The notes under the pieces were generated by a model. It ran no database searches, was not told where the DNA came from, and was given only the letters and a program-made list of their open reading frames with translations. Below are positions 1 to 9,074 of a DNA stretch of 64,000 nt, piece after piece. The DNA lies in assembly GCF_003609835.1 (NCBI RefSeq), contig NZ_AP017898.1, forward strand, positions 124,001 through 188,000, in the 5' to 3' direction. How positions within the stretch are numbered: the stretch's first letter is position 1; each line of letters starts with the position of its first letter. A program made the position numbers and the translations under genes. Source of the DNA: Sphingopyxis sp. FD7 (lineage in GTDB: Bacteria; Pseudomonadota; Alphaproteobacteria; Sphingomonadales; Sphingomonadaceae).

Positions 1-54
1 CCCCCGCCTTCGCGGGGGAATACGGATAGATTAGGCCCCTGCCTTCGCATGGGC
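1..54. repeat. Two short TTCGC-loop palindromes upstream of sucA
   Basis: Two REP-like hairpins lie directly before sucA: positions 1-18 (CCCCC arm, GCCTTCGC centre, GGGGG arm) and 35-54 (GCCC arms around TGCCTTCGCA, one arm imperfect). They belong to the same family as copies at 2908-2971, 4217-4325, 9075-9153, 14751-14829 and 62351-62428. No coding signal is seen in the first 71 bases. Confidence 0.7.
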
Positions 55-71
55 ACTGCGAGTGTGAGATT

Positions 72-2894
72 ATGAACCTCGAGAGACAAAGCTTCGACAT
101 CGACGAGCCGCAGGCCGGCCCCAGCTGGGCGCCGAAGAACTGGCCGCTGATCGACAGCGACGATTTGACCGCCGCGCTCGATCCGCAGCAGATGCAGGTC
201 GCGGTGAAGGCGGCGGCGGCGAAGGCGGGTGCGCCCTTGTCGAATGCGGAGGTCGAGCGCGCGGCGAATGATTCGATCCGCGCGATGATGCTGATCCGCA
301 CCTATCGCGTACGCGGCCACCTTGCCGCGACGCTCGATCCGCTGGGGCTCAGCCAGCGCGAGCTGCCCGCCGACCTCACTCCCGAGTATCATGGTTTCGT
401 CGGCGCCGATCTCGACCGGCCGATCTGGCTCGGCGGCGCGCTGGGGCTGGAAAAGGCGACGGTGCGCGAGATTGTCGCGATTTTGCAGGCCAATTATTGC
501 GGCCATGTCGGCCTTGAATATATGCACATTTCCGACGTCGAGGAGCGGCGCTTCCTGCAGGAGCGGATGGAGGGCGCCGACAAGAGCGTCGAGTTCACCA
601 GGGAAGGCAAGCAGGCGATCCTCAAGAAGGTGATCGAGGCCGAGGAGTGGGAGAAGTTCCTCGCGCGCAAATATGTCGGCACCAAGCGTTTCGGGCTCGA
701 CGGCGGCGAAGCGATGATCCCCGCGATGGAAGCGATCATCAAATATGGCGGCCAATATGGCGTCAAGGAAATCGTCTATGGCATGGCGCACCGCGGGCGG
801 CTCAACATGCTCGCGAACGTCATGGCGAAACCCTATCAGGTGATCTTCCACGAATTTGCCGGCGGCAGCGCGAACCCCGACGACATCGGCGGGTCGGGCG
901 ACGTCAAATATCACCTCGGCACCTCGACCGACCGTGAGTTCGACGGCATTTCGGTGCATATGTCGCTCGTCCCCAACCCCTCGCACCTCGAGGCGGTCGA
1001 TCCCGTCGTGCTCGGCAAGGTGCGCGCGCAGCAGGTGGTGCGCGACGACCTCGTCAAGCATGAACAGGTGCTGCCCGTGCTCATCCACGGCGACGCGGCC
1101 TTCGCGGGGCAGGGGATCGTCTGGGAATGCCTCGGTTTCTCGGGCATTCGGGGCTATAATACCGGCGGGTGCATCCATTTCATCGTCAATAACCAGATCG
1201 GTTTTACAACCAGCCCGCAGTTTGCCAGATCGTCTCCCTATCCGTCGGACGTCGCCAAGGGCGTGCAGGCGCCGATCCTGCACGTCAACGGCGACGATCC
1301 CGAGGCGGTGACCTTTGCGTGCAAGCTCGCGATCGATTTCCGCCAGCAGTTCAAGCGCGACGTCGTGATCGACATGTGGTGCTATCGCCGCTTCGGCCAT
1401 AACGAAGGCGACGAGCCTTCGTTCACCCAGCCGCTGATGTACGAGCGCATCCGCAAGCATCCGCCGGTGTCGCAGCTCTGCGCCGCGAAGCTGGAGGCCG
1501 AAGGCGTGATCGAGCCGGGCTGGGCCGATGCGCGCCGCGCCGAATTCGTCGCGCGGCTCGAAAGCGATTTCGAGGCGGCGAAAAGCTACAAGCCGAACAA
1601 GGCCGACTGGTTCGCGGGCCGCTGGTCGGGGCTGTATGCGCCCACCGACCCCGAAAATGCGCGCCGCAACATCGCGACCGGGGTGACCGAAAAGCTGTTC
1701 GATTCGATCGGCCGCACGCTGACGACGATCCCCGCCGATGTCGAGGTCCACAAGACGCTGCGCCGCGTGATCGACGCGCGCGCCGCGATGTTCGCCGACA
1801 AGGAGGATGGCGAGGTGTTCGACTGGGCGACCGCCGAGAGCCTCGCCTTTGGCACCCTGCTCAGCGAAGGCTATCAGGTGCGCCTGTCGGGGCAGGATTC
1901 GGGGCGCGGCACCTTCAGCCAGCGCCACGCCGTATGGGTCGACCAGAAGAGCGAAGAAAAATATGTGCCGCTGACCACCGTGCCGCACGGCCGGTTCGAG
2001 GTGCTCGACAGCCCTCTTAGCGAATATGGCGTGCTCGGCTTTGAATATGGCTATGCGATGGCCGATCCGAAAAGCCTTGTTCTGTGGGAAGCGCAGTTCG
2101 GCGACTTCGCCAACGGCGCGCAGATCATGATCGACCAGTTCGTCGCCGCGGGCGAAGCCAAGTGGCTGCGCGCCAACGGGCTCGTGATGCTGCTGCCGCA
2201 CGGATATGAAGGGCAGGGACCGGAGCATAGCTCGGCGCGCCTCGAACGCTTCCTGCAACTGTGCGCGGGCGACAATATCCAGGTGTGCAACATTTCGACC
2301 CCGTCGAATTATTTCCACGTCCTGCGCCGCCAGATGCTGCGCCCGTTCCGCAAGCCGCTGATCATCATGACGCCCAAGTCGCTGCTGCGGCACAAGCTGG
2401 CGGTGTCGCGGCGCAGCGACTTCATCGGCGACGCGCATTTCCGCCGCATCATGTCGGACCGCACCCCGCCCGCTGACGCCGACATCAAGCGCGTCGTGCT
2501 GTGTTCGGGCAAGGTCGGTTACGACCTGATGGAAGCGCGCGATGCCGCCGGCCTGACCGACACGACGGTGATCCGCATCGAGCAGCTCTATCCCTTCCCC
2601 GGCGAGGCCCTGGCCATTCGGTTGAAGCGGATGCCGAAGCTGGAAGATGTCGTCTGGGCGCAGGAAGAGCCGCGCAACAACGGCGCCTGGTTCTTTGTGG
2701 GCGAGCTGATCGAGGAAGCGCTGGCCGAGGCGGGCAAGAAGGGGATGCGTCCGCGCTATGCCGGCCGTGCCTCCGCCGCCTCGCCCGCGACCGGCCTGAT
2801 GAGCCGCCACCAGACTGAACAATCGGCGCTCGTCGCCGACGCGCTCGGTCTGTCGGTACGGGCGGAAATCAGGCGAGCGAAAAACAAGGCGTAG
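72..2894 (+). CDS. sucA: 2-oxoglutarate dehydrogenase E1 component
   Basis: This is the thiamine-diphosphate-dependent decarboxylase of the 2-oxoglutarate dehydrogenase complex (TCA cycle, cytoplasm). At 940 residues it has full family length. The N-terminal segment (about 17-50, with SWAPKNWPL) resembles the E2-binding arm of SucA. The TPP domain follows, with HGDAAFAGQG near residue 339 and NNQIGFTTSP near 373, then RRFGHNEGDEPSFTQP. The transketolase-like pyrimidine domain (about 590-790) contains SGQDSGRGTFSQRHAVW. sucB and lpd follow on the same strand, giving the full complex. The ATG at 72 lies just after two palindromes, and its ribosome site is weak. Confidence 0.97.
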   Translation: MNLERQSFDIDEPQAGPSWAPKNWPLIDSDDLTAALDPQQMQVAVKAAAAKAGAPLSNAEVERAANDSIRAMMLIRTYRVRGHLAATLDPLGLSQRELPADLTPEYHGFVGADLDRPIWLGGALGLEKATVREIVAILQANYCGHVGLEYMHISDVEERRFLQERMEGADKSVEFTREGKQAILKKVIEAEEWEKFLARKYVGTKRFGLDGGEAMIPAMEAIIKYGGQYGVKEIVYGMAHRGRLNMLANVMAKPYQVIFHEFAGGSANPDDIGGSGDVKYHLGTSTDREFDGISVHMSLVPNPSHLEAVDPVVLGKVRAQQVVRDDLVKHEQVLPVLIHGDAAFAGQGIVWECLGFSGIRGYNTGGCIHFIVNNQIGFTTSPQFARSSPYPSDVAKGVQAPILHVNGDDPEAVTFACKLAIDFRQQFKRDVVIDMWCYRRFGHNEGDEPSFTQPLMYERIRKHPPVSQLCAAKLEAEGVIEPGWADARRAEFVARLESDFEAAKSYKPNKADWFAGRWSGLYAPTDPENARRNIATGVTEKLFDSIGRTLTTIPADVEVHKTLRRVIDARAAMFADKEDGEVFDWATAESLAFGTLLSEGYQVRLSGQDSGRGTFSQRHAVWVDQKSEEKYVPLTTVPHGRFEVLDSPLSEYGVLGFEYGYAMADPKSLVLWEAQFGDFANGAQIMIDQFVAAGEAKWLRANGLVMLLPHGYEGQGPEHSSARLERFLQLCAGDNIQVCNISTPSNYFHVLRRQMLRPFRKPLIIMTPKSLLRHKLAVSRRSDFIGDAHFRRIMSDRTPPADADIKRVVLCSGKVGYDLMEARDAAGLTDTTVIRIEQLYPFPGEALAIRLKRMPKLEDVVWAQEEPRNNGAWFFVGELIEEALAEAGKKGMRPRYAGRASAASPATGLMSRHQTEQSALVADALGLSVRAEIRRAKNKA

Positions 2895-2907
2895 AATAAT
2901 AGGGTGT

Positions 2908-2971
2908 GCCCCTGCGAAGGCAGGGGCCCATCTCCCACCCTTTGATGATGCGCCCCTGCCTTCGCAGGGGC
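2908..2971. repeat. Pair of REP-like palindromes between sucA and sucB
   Basis: Two oppositely written copies of the TTCGC hairpin occur at 2908-2928 (GCCCCTGCGAAGGCAGGGGC type) and 2952-2971 (GCCCCTGCCTTCGCAGGGGC). Each is a near-perfect palindrome, and the two copies are inverted relative to each other. They occupy most of the 95-bp sucA-sucB spacer, so they would be in the operon mRNA if the genes are cotranscribed. A role in mRNA stability is possible but inferred. Confidence 0.75.
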
Positions 2972-2989
2972 ACGGAAAGAGAAGAAGCG

Positions 2990-4207
2990 ATGAGCACCGA
3001 AGTCAAAGTTCCCACGCTGGGCGAAAGCGTTACCGAAGCGACGATCGGCGAATGGCTGAAACAGCCCGGCGAAGCGGTCGCGCTCGACGAGCCGATCGCC
3101 AGCCTCGAAACCGACAAGGTCGCGGTCGAAGTGCCCTCGCCGGTCGCGGGCGTGATGGGGCAGCAGCTGGCCGCGGTCGGCGATACGGTGAACGTCGGCG
3201 CGGTGATCGCGACGGTCGAAGCGGGCGGCGCGGCCGCGGCACCCACGCCGGCGAAGGCCGAGGCGGCGGCGCATGTTCCCCACGCGACCGCGCCCGGCGC
3301 GGGCGAAGGTGTCGATACGGTCGCGACCATGTCGCCCGCGGTGCGCCGCCTCGTGCTCGAACACGGACTCGACCCGACGAAGATCAAGGGCACGGGCAAG
3401 GACGGTCGGCTGACCAAGGAAGATGTGCTTGCCGCGGCGAATGCCGCGCCCGAAGCCGCACCCGCTTCGACCCCCGCAGCGGCGCCTGCCGCCAGCGGCG
3501 CGCCCGGCCGCCAGGAAGAGCGCGTCAAGATGACCCGCCTGCGCCAGACGATCGCCAAGCGGCTGAAATCGGCGCAGGACACCGCGGCGATGCTGACGAC
3601 CTTCAACGACGTCGACATGTCGGCGGTGATCGAGGCGCGCGCGCGGTACAAGGATCTCTTTGAAAAGAAGCATGGCGTCCGCCTCGGCTTCATGGGCTTC
3701 TTCACCAAGGCCGCGTGCCTGGCGCTGAAGGATATTCCGGCGGTCAACGGCCGGATCGACGGCGACGAGATCGTCTATAATAATTATATGGACATCTCGG
3801 TCGCGGTGAGCGGCCCCAGCGGCCTGGTCGTGCCGGTGATCCGCAATGCCGAGGCGCTTAGCTTTGCCGAGATCGAAAAGACGATCGGCGATTTCGGCAA
3901 GCGCGCCAAGGAGGGCACGCTGACCATGGACGACATGGCGGGCGGCACCTTCACCATCTCGAACGGCGGCGTGTTCGGCAGCCTGATGTCGACCCCGATC
4001 ATCAACCCGCCGCAGTCGGCGGTGCTGGGCCTCCACCGCATCGACGAACGCCCGGTCGTCGTGAACGGCGAGATCGTCATCCGCCCGATGATGTATCTGG
4101 CGCTGAGCTATGACCACCGCCTGATCGACGGGCGCGAGGCGGTGACCTTCCTCAAGACGATCAAGGAAGCGATCGAGGATCCGACGCGGTTGCTGATTGA
4201 TCTGTGA
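2990..4207 (+). CDS. sucB: Dihydrolipoyllysine-residue succinyltransferase, E2 of 2-oxoglutarate dehydrogenase
   Basis: E2 core of the 2-oxoglutarate dehydrogenase complex; it transfers succinyl from lipoamide to CoA. Of 405 residues, 1-75 form a lipoyl domain with the lipoylated lysine in [10 protein letters not shown] (Lys43). An Ala/Pro-rich linker and a peripheral-subunit-binding domain (about 112-150, [20 protein letters not shown]) follow. The catalytic acyltransferase domain ends with [12 protein letters not shown] (His about 376). The start at ATG 2990 is preferred over an in-frame start at 2906, because the earlier codons only translate the repeat and the lipoyl domain starts at [13 protein letters not shown]. 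An AGAGAAGAAG ribosome site precedes it. Confidence 0.97.
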   Translation: MSTEVKVPTLGESVTEATIGEWLKQPGEAVALDEPIASLETDKVAVEVPSPVAGVMGQQLAAVGDTVNVGAVIATVEAGGAAAAPTPAKAEAAAHVPHATAPGAGEGVDTVATMSPAVRRLVLEHGLDPTKIKGTGKDGRLTKEDVLAAANAAPEAAPASTPAAAPAASGAPGRQEERVKMTRLRQTIAKRLKSAQDTAAMLTTFNDVDMSAVIEARARYKDLFEKKHGVRLGFMGFFTKAACLALKDIPAVNGRIDGDEIVYNNYMDISVAVSGPSGLVVPVIRNAEALSFAEIEKTIGDFGKRAKEGTLTMDDMAGGTFTISNGGVFGSLMSTPIINPPQSAVLGLHRIDERPVVVNGEIVIRPMMYLALSYDHRLIDGREAVTFLKTIKEAIEDPTRLLIDL

Positions 4208-4216
4208 TGACATGTG

Positions 4217-4325
4217 CTCCTGCGAACGCAGGAGATATTTGAGCTGTTCTCCTGCGAACGCAGGAGTCCAGGGTGGAGAGCAATGACGGCGCAACCAAAC
4301 CCTGGGTTCCTGCTTCCGCAGGAAC
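4217..4325. repeat. Three REP-like hairpins upstream of the GIY-YIG gene
   Basis: Copies are at 4217-4234 and 4249-4266 (both CTCCTGCGAACGCAGGAG) and at 4306-4325 (GTTCCTGCTTCCGCAGGAAC). The last is part of a 26-nt unit, 4300-4325, that recurs in the same orientation at 4635-4660 with a single mismatch. The two units bracket the GIY-YIG reading frame. The arms differ in sequence from the sucA-sucB copies but keep the same size and centre. Confidence 0.75.
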
Positions 4326-4338
4326 ACGGAAGTGCGAT

Positions 4339-4632
4339 ATGACTCGGCCGGGCTATCTCTATCTGATGGCTAGTGCGCGGAACGGCACGTTATATCTTGG
4401 GGTTACCAGCGATCTGCTGGCGCGAGTGTGGCAGCATCGCAATGAGGTGGTGGAAAGTTTCACCAAGAAATATGGCTGCCACACGCTGGTCTGGTACGAA
4501 GCGTTCGACGATATTCAGCAAGCGCGTAAGCGCGAACTGCAAATGAAGAAATGGAAGCGGGCGTGGAAAATTGAGCTGATCGAACGCGATAATCCGCAAT
4601 GGCTGGATTTGTTCGACAGGCTCTCTCTTTGA
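4339..4632 (+). CDS. Small GIY-YIG nuclease-domain protein (YhbQ/UPF0213 type)
   Basis: A 97-residue protein made of a single GIY-YIG domain. The GYLYLMASARNGTLYLGVT motif is near the N terminus, followed by the usual LLARVWQHR arginine segment and, near the C terminus, ARKRELQMKKWKRAWK. Family members cut or bind branched or structured DNA; the substrate here is unknown. ATG 4339 is chosen because an earlier in-frame start (4273) would translate the flanking repeat (PWVPASAGT). Its codons are visibly poorer in G+C than those of sucB and lpd on either side. It is bounded by 26-nt direct repeats at 4300-4325 and 4635-4660 inside an otherwise standard sucAB-lpd cluster, which suggests it entered as a unit. 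Confidence 0.85.
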   Translation: MTRPGYLYLMASARNGTLYLGVTSDLLARVWQHRNEVVESFTKKYGCHTLVWYEAFDDIQQARKRELQMKKWKRAWKIELIERDNPQWLDLFDRLSL

Positions 4633-4634
4633 CG

Positions 4635-4660
4635 CCCTGGGTTCCTGCTTTCGCAGGAAC
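4635..4660. repeat. Downstream copy of the 26-nt direct repeat bounding the GIY-YIG gene
   Basis: Begins two bases after the GIY-YIG stop codon and contains the palindrome GTTCCTGCTTTCGCAGGAAC (4641-4660). It matches 4300-4325 in 25 of 26 positions and in the same orientation. Confidence 0.8.
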
Positions 4661-4676
4661 GCATATGGAGTGAGTT

Positions 4677-6089
4677 ATGGCTGATTACGACTATGACGTC
4701 CTTGTCATCGGTGCCGGTCCCGGCGGTTATGTCGCGGCGATCCGCGCGGCGCAGCTGGGGCTCAGGACCGCGTGCGCCGAAGGGCGCGCGACGCTGGGCG
4801 GCACCTGCCTCAACGTCGGCTGCATCCCGTCGAAGGCGATGCTGCATGCGTCGGAATATTATGAGGCGGCGGCGGGCGGTGCAATGGCGGCGATGGGCAT
4901 CAAGGTGAAGCCCGAGCTCGACCTTGGCGCGATGCACGGCCAGCGCAAGGATGCGGTGAAGGGGCTGACCGGCGGTATCGAGTTCCTGTTCAAGAAGAAC
5001 AAGGTCGACTGGCTGAAGGGCTATGCGCAGTTCACTTCGAAAGACAGTGTTGAGGTCGCGGGCAAGACCTATCGCGCCAAGAATATCATCATCGCGACCG
5101 GCTCGTCGGTGACCCCGCTGCCGGGTGTCGAAGTCGATAACGACAAGCAGGTGATCGTCGATTCGACCGGCGCGCTCGAGCTTGCCAAGGTGCCGGGCCA
5201 TATGGTCGTGATCGGCGGTGGGGTGATCGGGCTGGAGCTTGGCAGCGTGTGGCGCCGCCTGGGCGCCAAGGTCACCTGCGTCGAGTTTCTCGACCAGATC
5301 CTGCCGGGCATGGACGGCGACGTGCGCAAGGAAGCCAACAAGATCTTCAAGAAGCAGGGCATCGAGTTCAAGCTGAAGACCAAGGTGACGAAGGCCGAAG
5401 TGAAGGGCAAGAAGGCGGTGCTGACGCTCGAACCCGCGGCGGGCGGCGCGGCCGAAACGCTGGAAGCCGACGTGGTGCTCGTGTCGATCGGGCGGCGGCC
5501 GAACACCGACGGCCTCGCGCTCGACAAGGCGGGGCTGACGGTCAACCAGCGCGGGCAGATCGAGATCGACCATGATTTCCGCACGAGCGTTCCCGGCATC
5601 TGGGCGATCGGCGACGTCGTGCCGGGCCCGATGCTCGCGCACAAGGCCGAGGACGAGGGCATCGCCTGCGCCGAGAATATCGCTGGGCAGACGGGCATCG
5701 TGAACCACGACGTCATCCCCTCGGTCGTCTATACCTGGCCCGAAATCGCCGGCGTCGGGCTGACCGAGGAGCAGGCCGTTGAGAAGGCGGGCGGGGAAAA
5801 GGGCGAGGTGAAGGTCGGCAAGTTCCCGATGCTCGCGAACAGCCGCGCCAAGACCAACCACGAACCCGACGGCTTTGTGAAAGTGATCGCCGACGCCAGG
5901 ACCGACCGCGTGCTCGGCGTATGGTGCATTGCGAGCGTCGCGGGCACGATGATCGCGCAGGCGGCGCAGGCGATGGAGTTCGGCGCGACGTCCGAAGACA
6001 TCGCCTATACCTGCCACGCGCATCCGACGCACAGCGAGGCGATCAAGGAAGCCGCGATGGCGGTGACGGGCAAGCCGATCCACATCTGA
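4677..6089 (+). CDS. lpdA: Dihydrolipoyl dehydrogenase (E3)
   Basis: FAD-dependent E3 that reoxidises dihydrolipoamide with NAD+ for the 2-oxo acid dehydrogenases. Of 470 residues, the N-terminal FAD fold carries GAGPGGYVAAIRAAQLG, the redox disulfide is in GGTCLNVGCIPSK (Cys44, Cys49), the NAD fold carries VIGGGVIGLELGSVW, and the C-terminal dimer interface has the catalytic HPTHSE. A purine-rich GGAGTGAGTT lies before the ATG. It is the third gene of the sucA-sucB-lpd set, separated from sucB by the GIY-YIG unit. Confidence 0.97.
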   Translation: MADYDYDVLVIGAGPGGYVAAIRAAQLGLRTACAEGRATLGGTCLNVGCIPSKAMLHASEYYEAAAGGAMAAMGIKVKPELDLGAMHGQRKDAVKGLTGGIEFLFKKNKVDWLKGYAQFTSKDSVEVAGKTYRAKNIIIATGSSVTPLPGVEVDNDKQVIVDSTGALELAKVPGHMVVIGGGVIGLELGSVWRRLGAKVTCVEFLDQILPGMDGDVRKEANKIFKKQGIEFKLKTKVTKAEVKGKKAVLTLEPAAGGAAETLEADVVLVSIGRRPNTDGLALDKAGLTVNQRGQIEIDHDFRTSVPGIWAIGDVVPGPMLAHKAEDEGIACAENIAGQTGIVNHDVIPSVVYTWPEIAGVGLTEEQAVEKAGGEKGEVKVGKFPMLANSRAKTNHEPDGFVKVIADARTDRVLGVWCIASVAGTMIAQAAQAMEFGATSEDIAYTCHAHPTHSEAIKEAAMAVTGKPIHI

Positions 6090-6113
6090 CGCGAACATAA
6101 GAGGGAGGGATTC

Positions 6114-7451
6114 ATGGCGAAGTACGGTCTCTGGGCAGCGGCTTCGCTGGCGCTCTCGCTCGCCGCGACGGGCGCGCAGGCGGCGCCCGACATGGGCGCG
6201 GCCCAGGCGCGGCTGACCGCGCTGCTGGACAGGAATTATCCGGCGCTCGAGGCACTCTACAAGGATCTGCACCAGCATCCCGAACTCGGGATGCAGGAGG
6301 TGCGGACCGCGGGCCTGTTGGCGCAGCATCTGCGCGATGCGGGCTTTACCGTGACCGAGAAGGTCGGCGGCACCGGCGTCGTCTGCATCCTCAAAAATGG
6401 CGAAGGTCCGACGATCCTCGTGCGCGCCGACATGGATGCGCTGCCGATGGAGGAGAAGACGGGGCTTGTCTGGGCGAGCAAGGCGCGCGCGACCTATGAG
6501 GGCAAGGATGTGCCCGTGATGCACGCCTGCGGCCACGACACGCATGTCGCCTATCTGGTCGGGGTCGCACAGGCACTGAGCGCGATGCGCGACAGCTGGG
6601 CGGGAACGGTGATGCTGATCGGCCAGCCCGCCGAGGAACCATTGAGCGGCGCGCGCGCGATGCTCGACGATGGGCTGTTCACGCGCTTTCCCAAGCCCGA
6701 CTTCGGCTTTGCCGCGCATGTCACCAACCTGCCCGCCGGTGTCGTCGCGATCAAGGCAGGGCCGTCCTCGTCGGCGTCGGACAGCTATGCCATCACCTTT
6801 CACGGGCGCGGCGGCCACGGCTCCATGCCCGCGGCGACGATCGACCCGATCCCCATCGCCGCGCGCTTCGTCACCGACGCGCAGGTGGTCATCAGCCGCG
6901 AAAAGGATCCGGCGGCGTTCGGCGTGCTGACCATCGGCGCGATCAACGCGGGCAGCGCGCCCAACATCATTCCCGACCAGGCCGAAGTGAAGGTCAACCT
7001 CCGCTCGCAGTCGCCCGAAGTGCGCAAGCTGCTCCGCGACGGCACCGCGCGCGTCGCGAGGTCGGCGGCGGCGATGGGGGGCGCGCCCGAACCGACGATC
7101 CGTTACCTCGGCGGCACGGGCGTAATGACGAATGACGAGGCGATGGCGAAAGCCGCGACCGACGTGCTCGCACCGGCTTTTGGCAAGGGGCTGGTCTTTG
7201 CCCCCGCCGACGCGACGCCAATGTCCGGAAGCGAGGATTATTCGGAGTTCGTCGATGCCGGCGTGCCGTCGCTCTTTTTCGGGATCGGCGGCTATGACCC
7301 CGCCGTGCTCGCCGCGCTCAAGGCCAGGGGCGAACCCGCGCCGACCAATCATTCGCCCTTTTTCGCGCCCAAGGCCGAACCGGCGATCCGGGGCGCCGTA
7401 ACCGCGATCACGCTGTCGATCATCGGCGGCGTGCGCCCGGCGGCCAAATAG
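6114..7451 (+). CDS. Exported M20 family amidohydrolase
   Basis: A metal-dependent amidase/peptidase of the M20D (hippurate hydrolase / AbgA-like) group, 445 residues. An N-terminal signal peptide (about 1-24, ending ATGAQA-AP) points to the periplasm. Metal-site motifs include VRADMDALPMEE, HACGHDTHVAYLVG and GQPAEEPLSGARAML. A dimerisation insert follows (GRGGHGSMPAATIDPI), and a C-terminal GSEDYSEF supplies another ligand region. The substrate is not deducible. A GAGGGAGGG ribosome site precedes the ATG 24 nt after lpdA, and the next gene starts 9 nt after its stop, so cotranscription is likely. Confidence 0.9.
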   Translation: MAKYGLWAAASLALSLAATGAQAAPDMGAAQARLTALLDRNYPALEALYKDLHQHPELGMQEVRTAGLLAQHLRDAGFTVTEKVGGTGVVCILKNGEGPTILVRADMDALPMEEKTGLVWASKARATYEGKDVPVMHACGHDTHVAYLVGVAQALSAMRDSWAGTVMLIGQPAEEPLSGARAMLDDGLFTRFPKPDFGFAAHVTNLPAGVVAIKAGPSSSASDSYAITFHGRGGHGSMPAATIDPIPIAARFVTDAQVVISREKDPAAFGVLTIGAINAGSAPNIIPDQAEVKVNLRSQSPEVRKLLRDGTARVARSAAAMGGAPEPTIRYLGGTGVMTNDEAMAKAATDVLAPAFGKGLVFAPADATPMSGSEDYSEFVDAGVPSLFFGIGGYDPAVLAALKARGEPAPTNHSPFFAPKAEPAIRGAVTAITLSIIGGVRPAAK

Positions 7452-7460
7452 GTTTCGGCC

Positions 7461-8087
7461 TTGTTCGAGCTCGACAATGCGCTGATCGTCCGACTGCTCG
7501 ACCTCATCGGCATCGGCGTCTTTGCGCTGTCGGGCGCGCTGATGGCGGTGCGGCTGCGGCAGACGCTGGTGACCGCGGCCTTCTTTGCGCTCGTCACCGG
7601 GGTCGGCGGGGGCAGCGTGCGCGACCTGCTGATCGGCGCGCCGGTCTTCTGGGTGCAGGATGGCGCCATCGCCGCGGTGTGCATCGCGATCGCGCTGATC
7701 GTGTGGGTGACGCCCGAACGCTGGTGGCAGGGGCAATTGCTCGAATGGGCCGACGCGGTGGGGCTTGCCGCCTATGCCGTGTTCGGCACGGCCAAGGCGC
7801 TGGCGTGGGGCGTGCCGCCCGTCCCGGCGCTGCTGATGGGGGTCATCACCGGATGCGTAGGCGGGACGATCCGCGACATATTGGCGGGCGTGCCGTCGAT
7901 CATCGTGCGCCCCGAAGTCTATGTGACCGCCGCGGCGCTCGCGTCGGGGCTGTTCCTGCTGCTGATCTGGCTGGGCACAGGCACGCCGGTGGCTGCGATC
8001 GTCGGCGCGCTTGCGGGCTTTGCGCTGCGCGGCGCGGCGATCCACTGGTCGCTCGCGCTCCCCGCCTATCGCGGTCCCAGGGTCTAG
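7461..8087 (+). CDS. UPF0126 / TRIC-like membrane protein
   Basis: Integral membrane protein of 208 residues with six or seven hydrophobic segments, made of two tandem UPF0126 repeats. Each repeat has the small-residue pattern and the GG..RD signature: GVGGGSVRDLLIGAP in the first and GCVGGTIRDILAGVP in the second. The family is related to trimeric intracellular cation channels; the bacterial role is not established. The predicted start is TTG at 7461, 9 nt after the amidohydrolase stop, suggesting coupling. It ends just before a palindromic site and a new transcription unit. Confidence 0.88.
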   Translation: MFELDNALIVRLLDLIGIGVFALSGALMAVRLRQTLVTAAFFALVTGVGGGSVRDLLIGAPVFWVQDGAIAAVCIAIALIVWVTPERWWQGQLLEWADAVGLAAYAVFGTAKALAWGVPPVPALLMGVITGCVGGTIRDILAGVPSIIVRPEVYVTAAALASGLFLLLIWLGTGTPVAAIVGALAGFALRGAAIHWSLALPAYRGPRV

Positions 8088-8088
8088 C

Positions 8089-8104
8089 TTGACGTGCGCG
8101 TCAA
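8089..8104. promoter_or_regulatory. Inverted repeat TTGACG-N4-CGTCAA, possible operator
   Basis: TTGACGTGCGCGTCAA is a 6-4-6 inverted repeat starting one base after the stop codon of the UPF0126 gene and 42 bp before the alpha/beta hydrolase start. Its form (TTGAC-N6-GTCAA) is typical of dimeric repressors such as TetR family members. A similar site (TTGAC-N6-GTCAG) occurs at 33104-33119. No matching regulator is encoded next to it. Confidence 0.4.
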
Positions 8105-8146
8105 CCGCGCCATGATGCGGGAAACAGGACAGGGGATTTCCGCAGC

Positions 8147-9052
8147 ATGACAACAGAGCAAGCGGCCGTGAACGGCATCGACATCACCTATGAGGACAAG
8201 GGGCCGAAGGATGCGCCCGCGATCCTGATGGTGATGGGGCTGGGCGGACAATTGACGCTGTGGCCCGACGAGTTCGTCGCGGCGCTCAACGATCGCGGTT
8301 TCCGTACCATCCGCTACGACAATCGCGACGTCGGCCTGTCGACGCGCTTCGACGCGGCGGGGGTGCCGAACCTCAAATGGATGTTCGTCAAGGCGGCGAT
8401 CGGCCTGCCGGTGCGCCCCGCCTATACGCTCGCCGACATGGCCGCCGACGGCATCGGCCTGCTCGATCATCTGGGCATCGGCCGGGCGCATGTCGTCGGC
8501 GTGTCGATGGGCGGGATGATCGCGCAGCATATCGCCGCGCGCCATCCCGATCGCCTGCTGTCGCTGACCTCGATCATGTCGACCACGGGCAACCGCCGCC
8601 TGCCGCGCGCGCGCAAGGAAGCGATGCAGGCGCTCGCCAACCGGCCGATGAGTGGCGACAGGGAGGCGCTCATCGCCTATTCGGTGAACGCGGCGCGGGT
8701 GATCGGCAGTCCCGGCTATCCGCCCGACGAGGAACGGCTCCAGCGCCGCGTCCGCACCGATTTCGAGCGCGGCTGGTATCCGCCGGGCTTTGCGCGCCAG
8801 ATGGCGGCGATCGTAGCCGACGGCGACCGGCGGCCGATGCTGCGGACGATCAAGGCGCCGACGCTGGTGATCCATGGCGAGGATGACCCGCTCGTCCCGC
8901 TGGCGGGCGGGCGCGATACGGCAAATAATATCGCGGGGGCGCGGTTGATGACGGTCCCCGGCATGGGGCACGACCTGCCGCTCGCGCTGGTCGATACGCT
9001 CGCCGATGCGATCGCGGGGCATATCGGCGAGGTGGCTACCGTCGCAGCATAG
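8147..9052 (+). CDS. Alpha/beta hydrolase fold protein
   Basis: A 301-residue soluble alpha/beta hydrolase. The oxyanion-hole region is MVMGLGGQLTLWP, the nucleophile elbow is VVGVSMGGMIAQHIA (Ser about 120), the acid is probably in HGEDDPLVP, and the catalytic His lies in GMGHDLP near the C terminus. Relatives are esterases, haloperoxidase-like enzymes or C-C hydrolases, so no substrate can be named. It is monocistronic: a palindromic possible operator lies upstream and REP-like hairpins follow. Confidence 0.88.
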   Translation: MTTEQAAVNGIDITYEDKGPKDAPAILMVMGLGGQLTLWPDEFVAALNDRGFRTIRYDNRDVGLSTRFDAAGVPNLKWMFVKAAIGLPVRPAYTLADMAADGIGLLDHLGIGRAHVVGVSMGGMIAQHIAARHPDRLLSLTSIMSTTGNRRLPRARKEAMQALANRPMSGDREALIAYSVNAARVIGSPGYPPDEERLQRRVRTDFERGWYPPGFARQMAAIVADGDRRPMLRTIKAPTLVIHGEDDPLVPLAGGRDTANNIAGARLMTVPGMGHDLPLALVDTLADAIAGHIGEVATVAA

Positions 9053-9074
9053 CAGCGTCATGGAATTATCCGTG

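Noticed and set aside
4515..8153. A 1212-codon open frame on the minus strand
   Set aside because: It runs antisense to lpdA, the M20 hydrolase and the UPF0126 gene. Its translation is Arg/His/Asp-rich with no domains, typical of GC-rich antisense frames.
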